A stretch of DNA of 6,167 nt from an uncultured Oscillospiraceae bacterium (GTDB lineage: Bacteria > Bacillota > Clostridia > Oscillospirales > Oscillospiraceae), in NCBI GenBank assembly GCA_934572445.1, contig CAKTLD010000107.1, positions 1 through 6,167 of the forward strand, read 5' to 3'. The notes under the pieces are model-generated. The model saw only the letters and a program-made list of their open reading frames with translations, had not been told where the DNA came from and did not search any database. Of the stretch, positions 6,096-6,167 are shown piece after piece. The position numbers were made by a program, and so were the translations under genes. Position 1 is the first letter of the stretch. Each line of letters starts with the position of its first letter.

Positions 6096-6167
6096 TGACC
6101 CCAAAAAGTTAGACAAATATTTTGAGCACAAATTGTTCAAGCAGCCGAAAGGGCTTGCTGTCTGTGA
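6096..6167 (+). mobile_element. Left end of an IS3-type insertion sequence (continues beyond window)
   Basis: TGACCCCAAAAAGTTAGACA begins at 6096. It has the TG start and the ACCCCAAAAAGTTAGACA body that I recognise from terminal inverted repeats of many Firmicute IS3-family elements. The sequence to the right edge is AT-rich and then forms a hairpin (6140-6159), as often seen ahead of the first transposase frame; no transposase codons are in view. The other end, and therefore any target duplication, lies outside. The three or four bases before it (GAAG, 6092-6095) would be the target copy. Recognition is from memory of the terminal motif. Confidence 0.7.
6140..6159 (+). other. Small hairpin inside the IS left end
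   Basis: AGCAGCC (6140-6146) pairs with GGC plus TGCT (6152-6159, one bulged T at 6155) around GAAAG. It lies just inside the element, upstream of where the first transposase frame would be. It may limit read-through or translation of the transposase from outside promoters; that role is an inference. Confidence 0.4.

Noticed and set aside
1..6167. CRISPR arrays, tRNA or rRNA genes, riboswitches
   Set aside because: Nearly all of the window is protein-coding, and I saw no spaced direct DNA repeats, cloverleaf or known RNA motif in the short gaps.

Overview
The window is a GC-rich stretch (by eye around 60% G+C) that reads entirely on the + strand. It has strong Shine-Dalgarno sites, tight gene spacing, a GLUG-repeat surface protein, a cytidylate kinase-like protein and an anaerobic ribonucleotide reductase activase. 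Together these suggest an anaerobic, GC-rich Firmicute, most likely a gut Clostridia/Oscillospiraceae-type organism. This is inferred from gene content and style; no taxonomic marker is present.

Layout: (1) positions 1-366, the C-terminal end of a gene entering from the left, read as an MMPL/RND-superfamily transporter with the last membrane helices, a tail of four-residue beta-type repeats and an acidic end. (2) 350-4804, a very large exported membrane protein overlapping the first gene by 17 bases. In order it has a signal peptide, a GLUG-repeat solenoid interrupted by a long helical and Gly/His-rich insert, a beta-grasp-like repeat, a beta-rich domain, a membrane helix, a basic/Ala-Pro cytoplasmic stretch, a second membrane helix, and a second extracellular part made of two copies of the same roughly 180-residue domain. 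(3) 4823-5425, a cytidylate kinase-like protein. (4) 5448-5969, the radical-SAM activase NrdG. (5) 5970-6095, a non-coding stretch with a probable imperfect terminator. (6) 6096 to the right edge, the left end of an insertion sequence that looks like the IS3 family.

The four genes have junctions of -17, +18 and +22 bases, so they probably form one transcription unit that ends at the hairpin at 5992-6020. The first two genes look translationally coupled and probably work together at the cell envelope: a transporter of the class that moves lipids or other hydrophobic compounds, plus a twice membrane-anchored surface protein. The duplicated C-terminal domain of that protein resembles LolA/LppX-type lipid carriers in strand and helix order; this comparison was made from memory and is an inference. 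The last two genes belong to nucleotide metabolism and are likely housekeeping.

The most interesting object is the large protein of gene 2, for its interrupted solenoid, its internal domain duplication and its coupling to an MMPL-type transporter.
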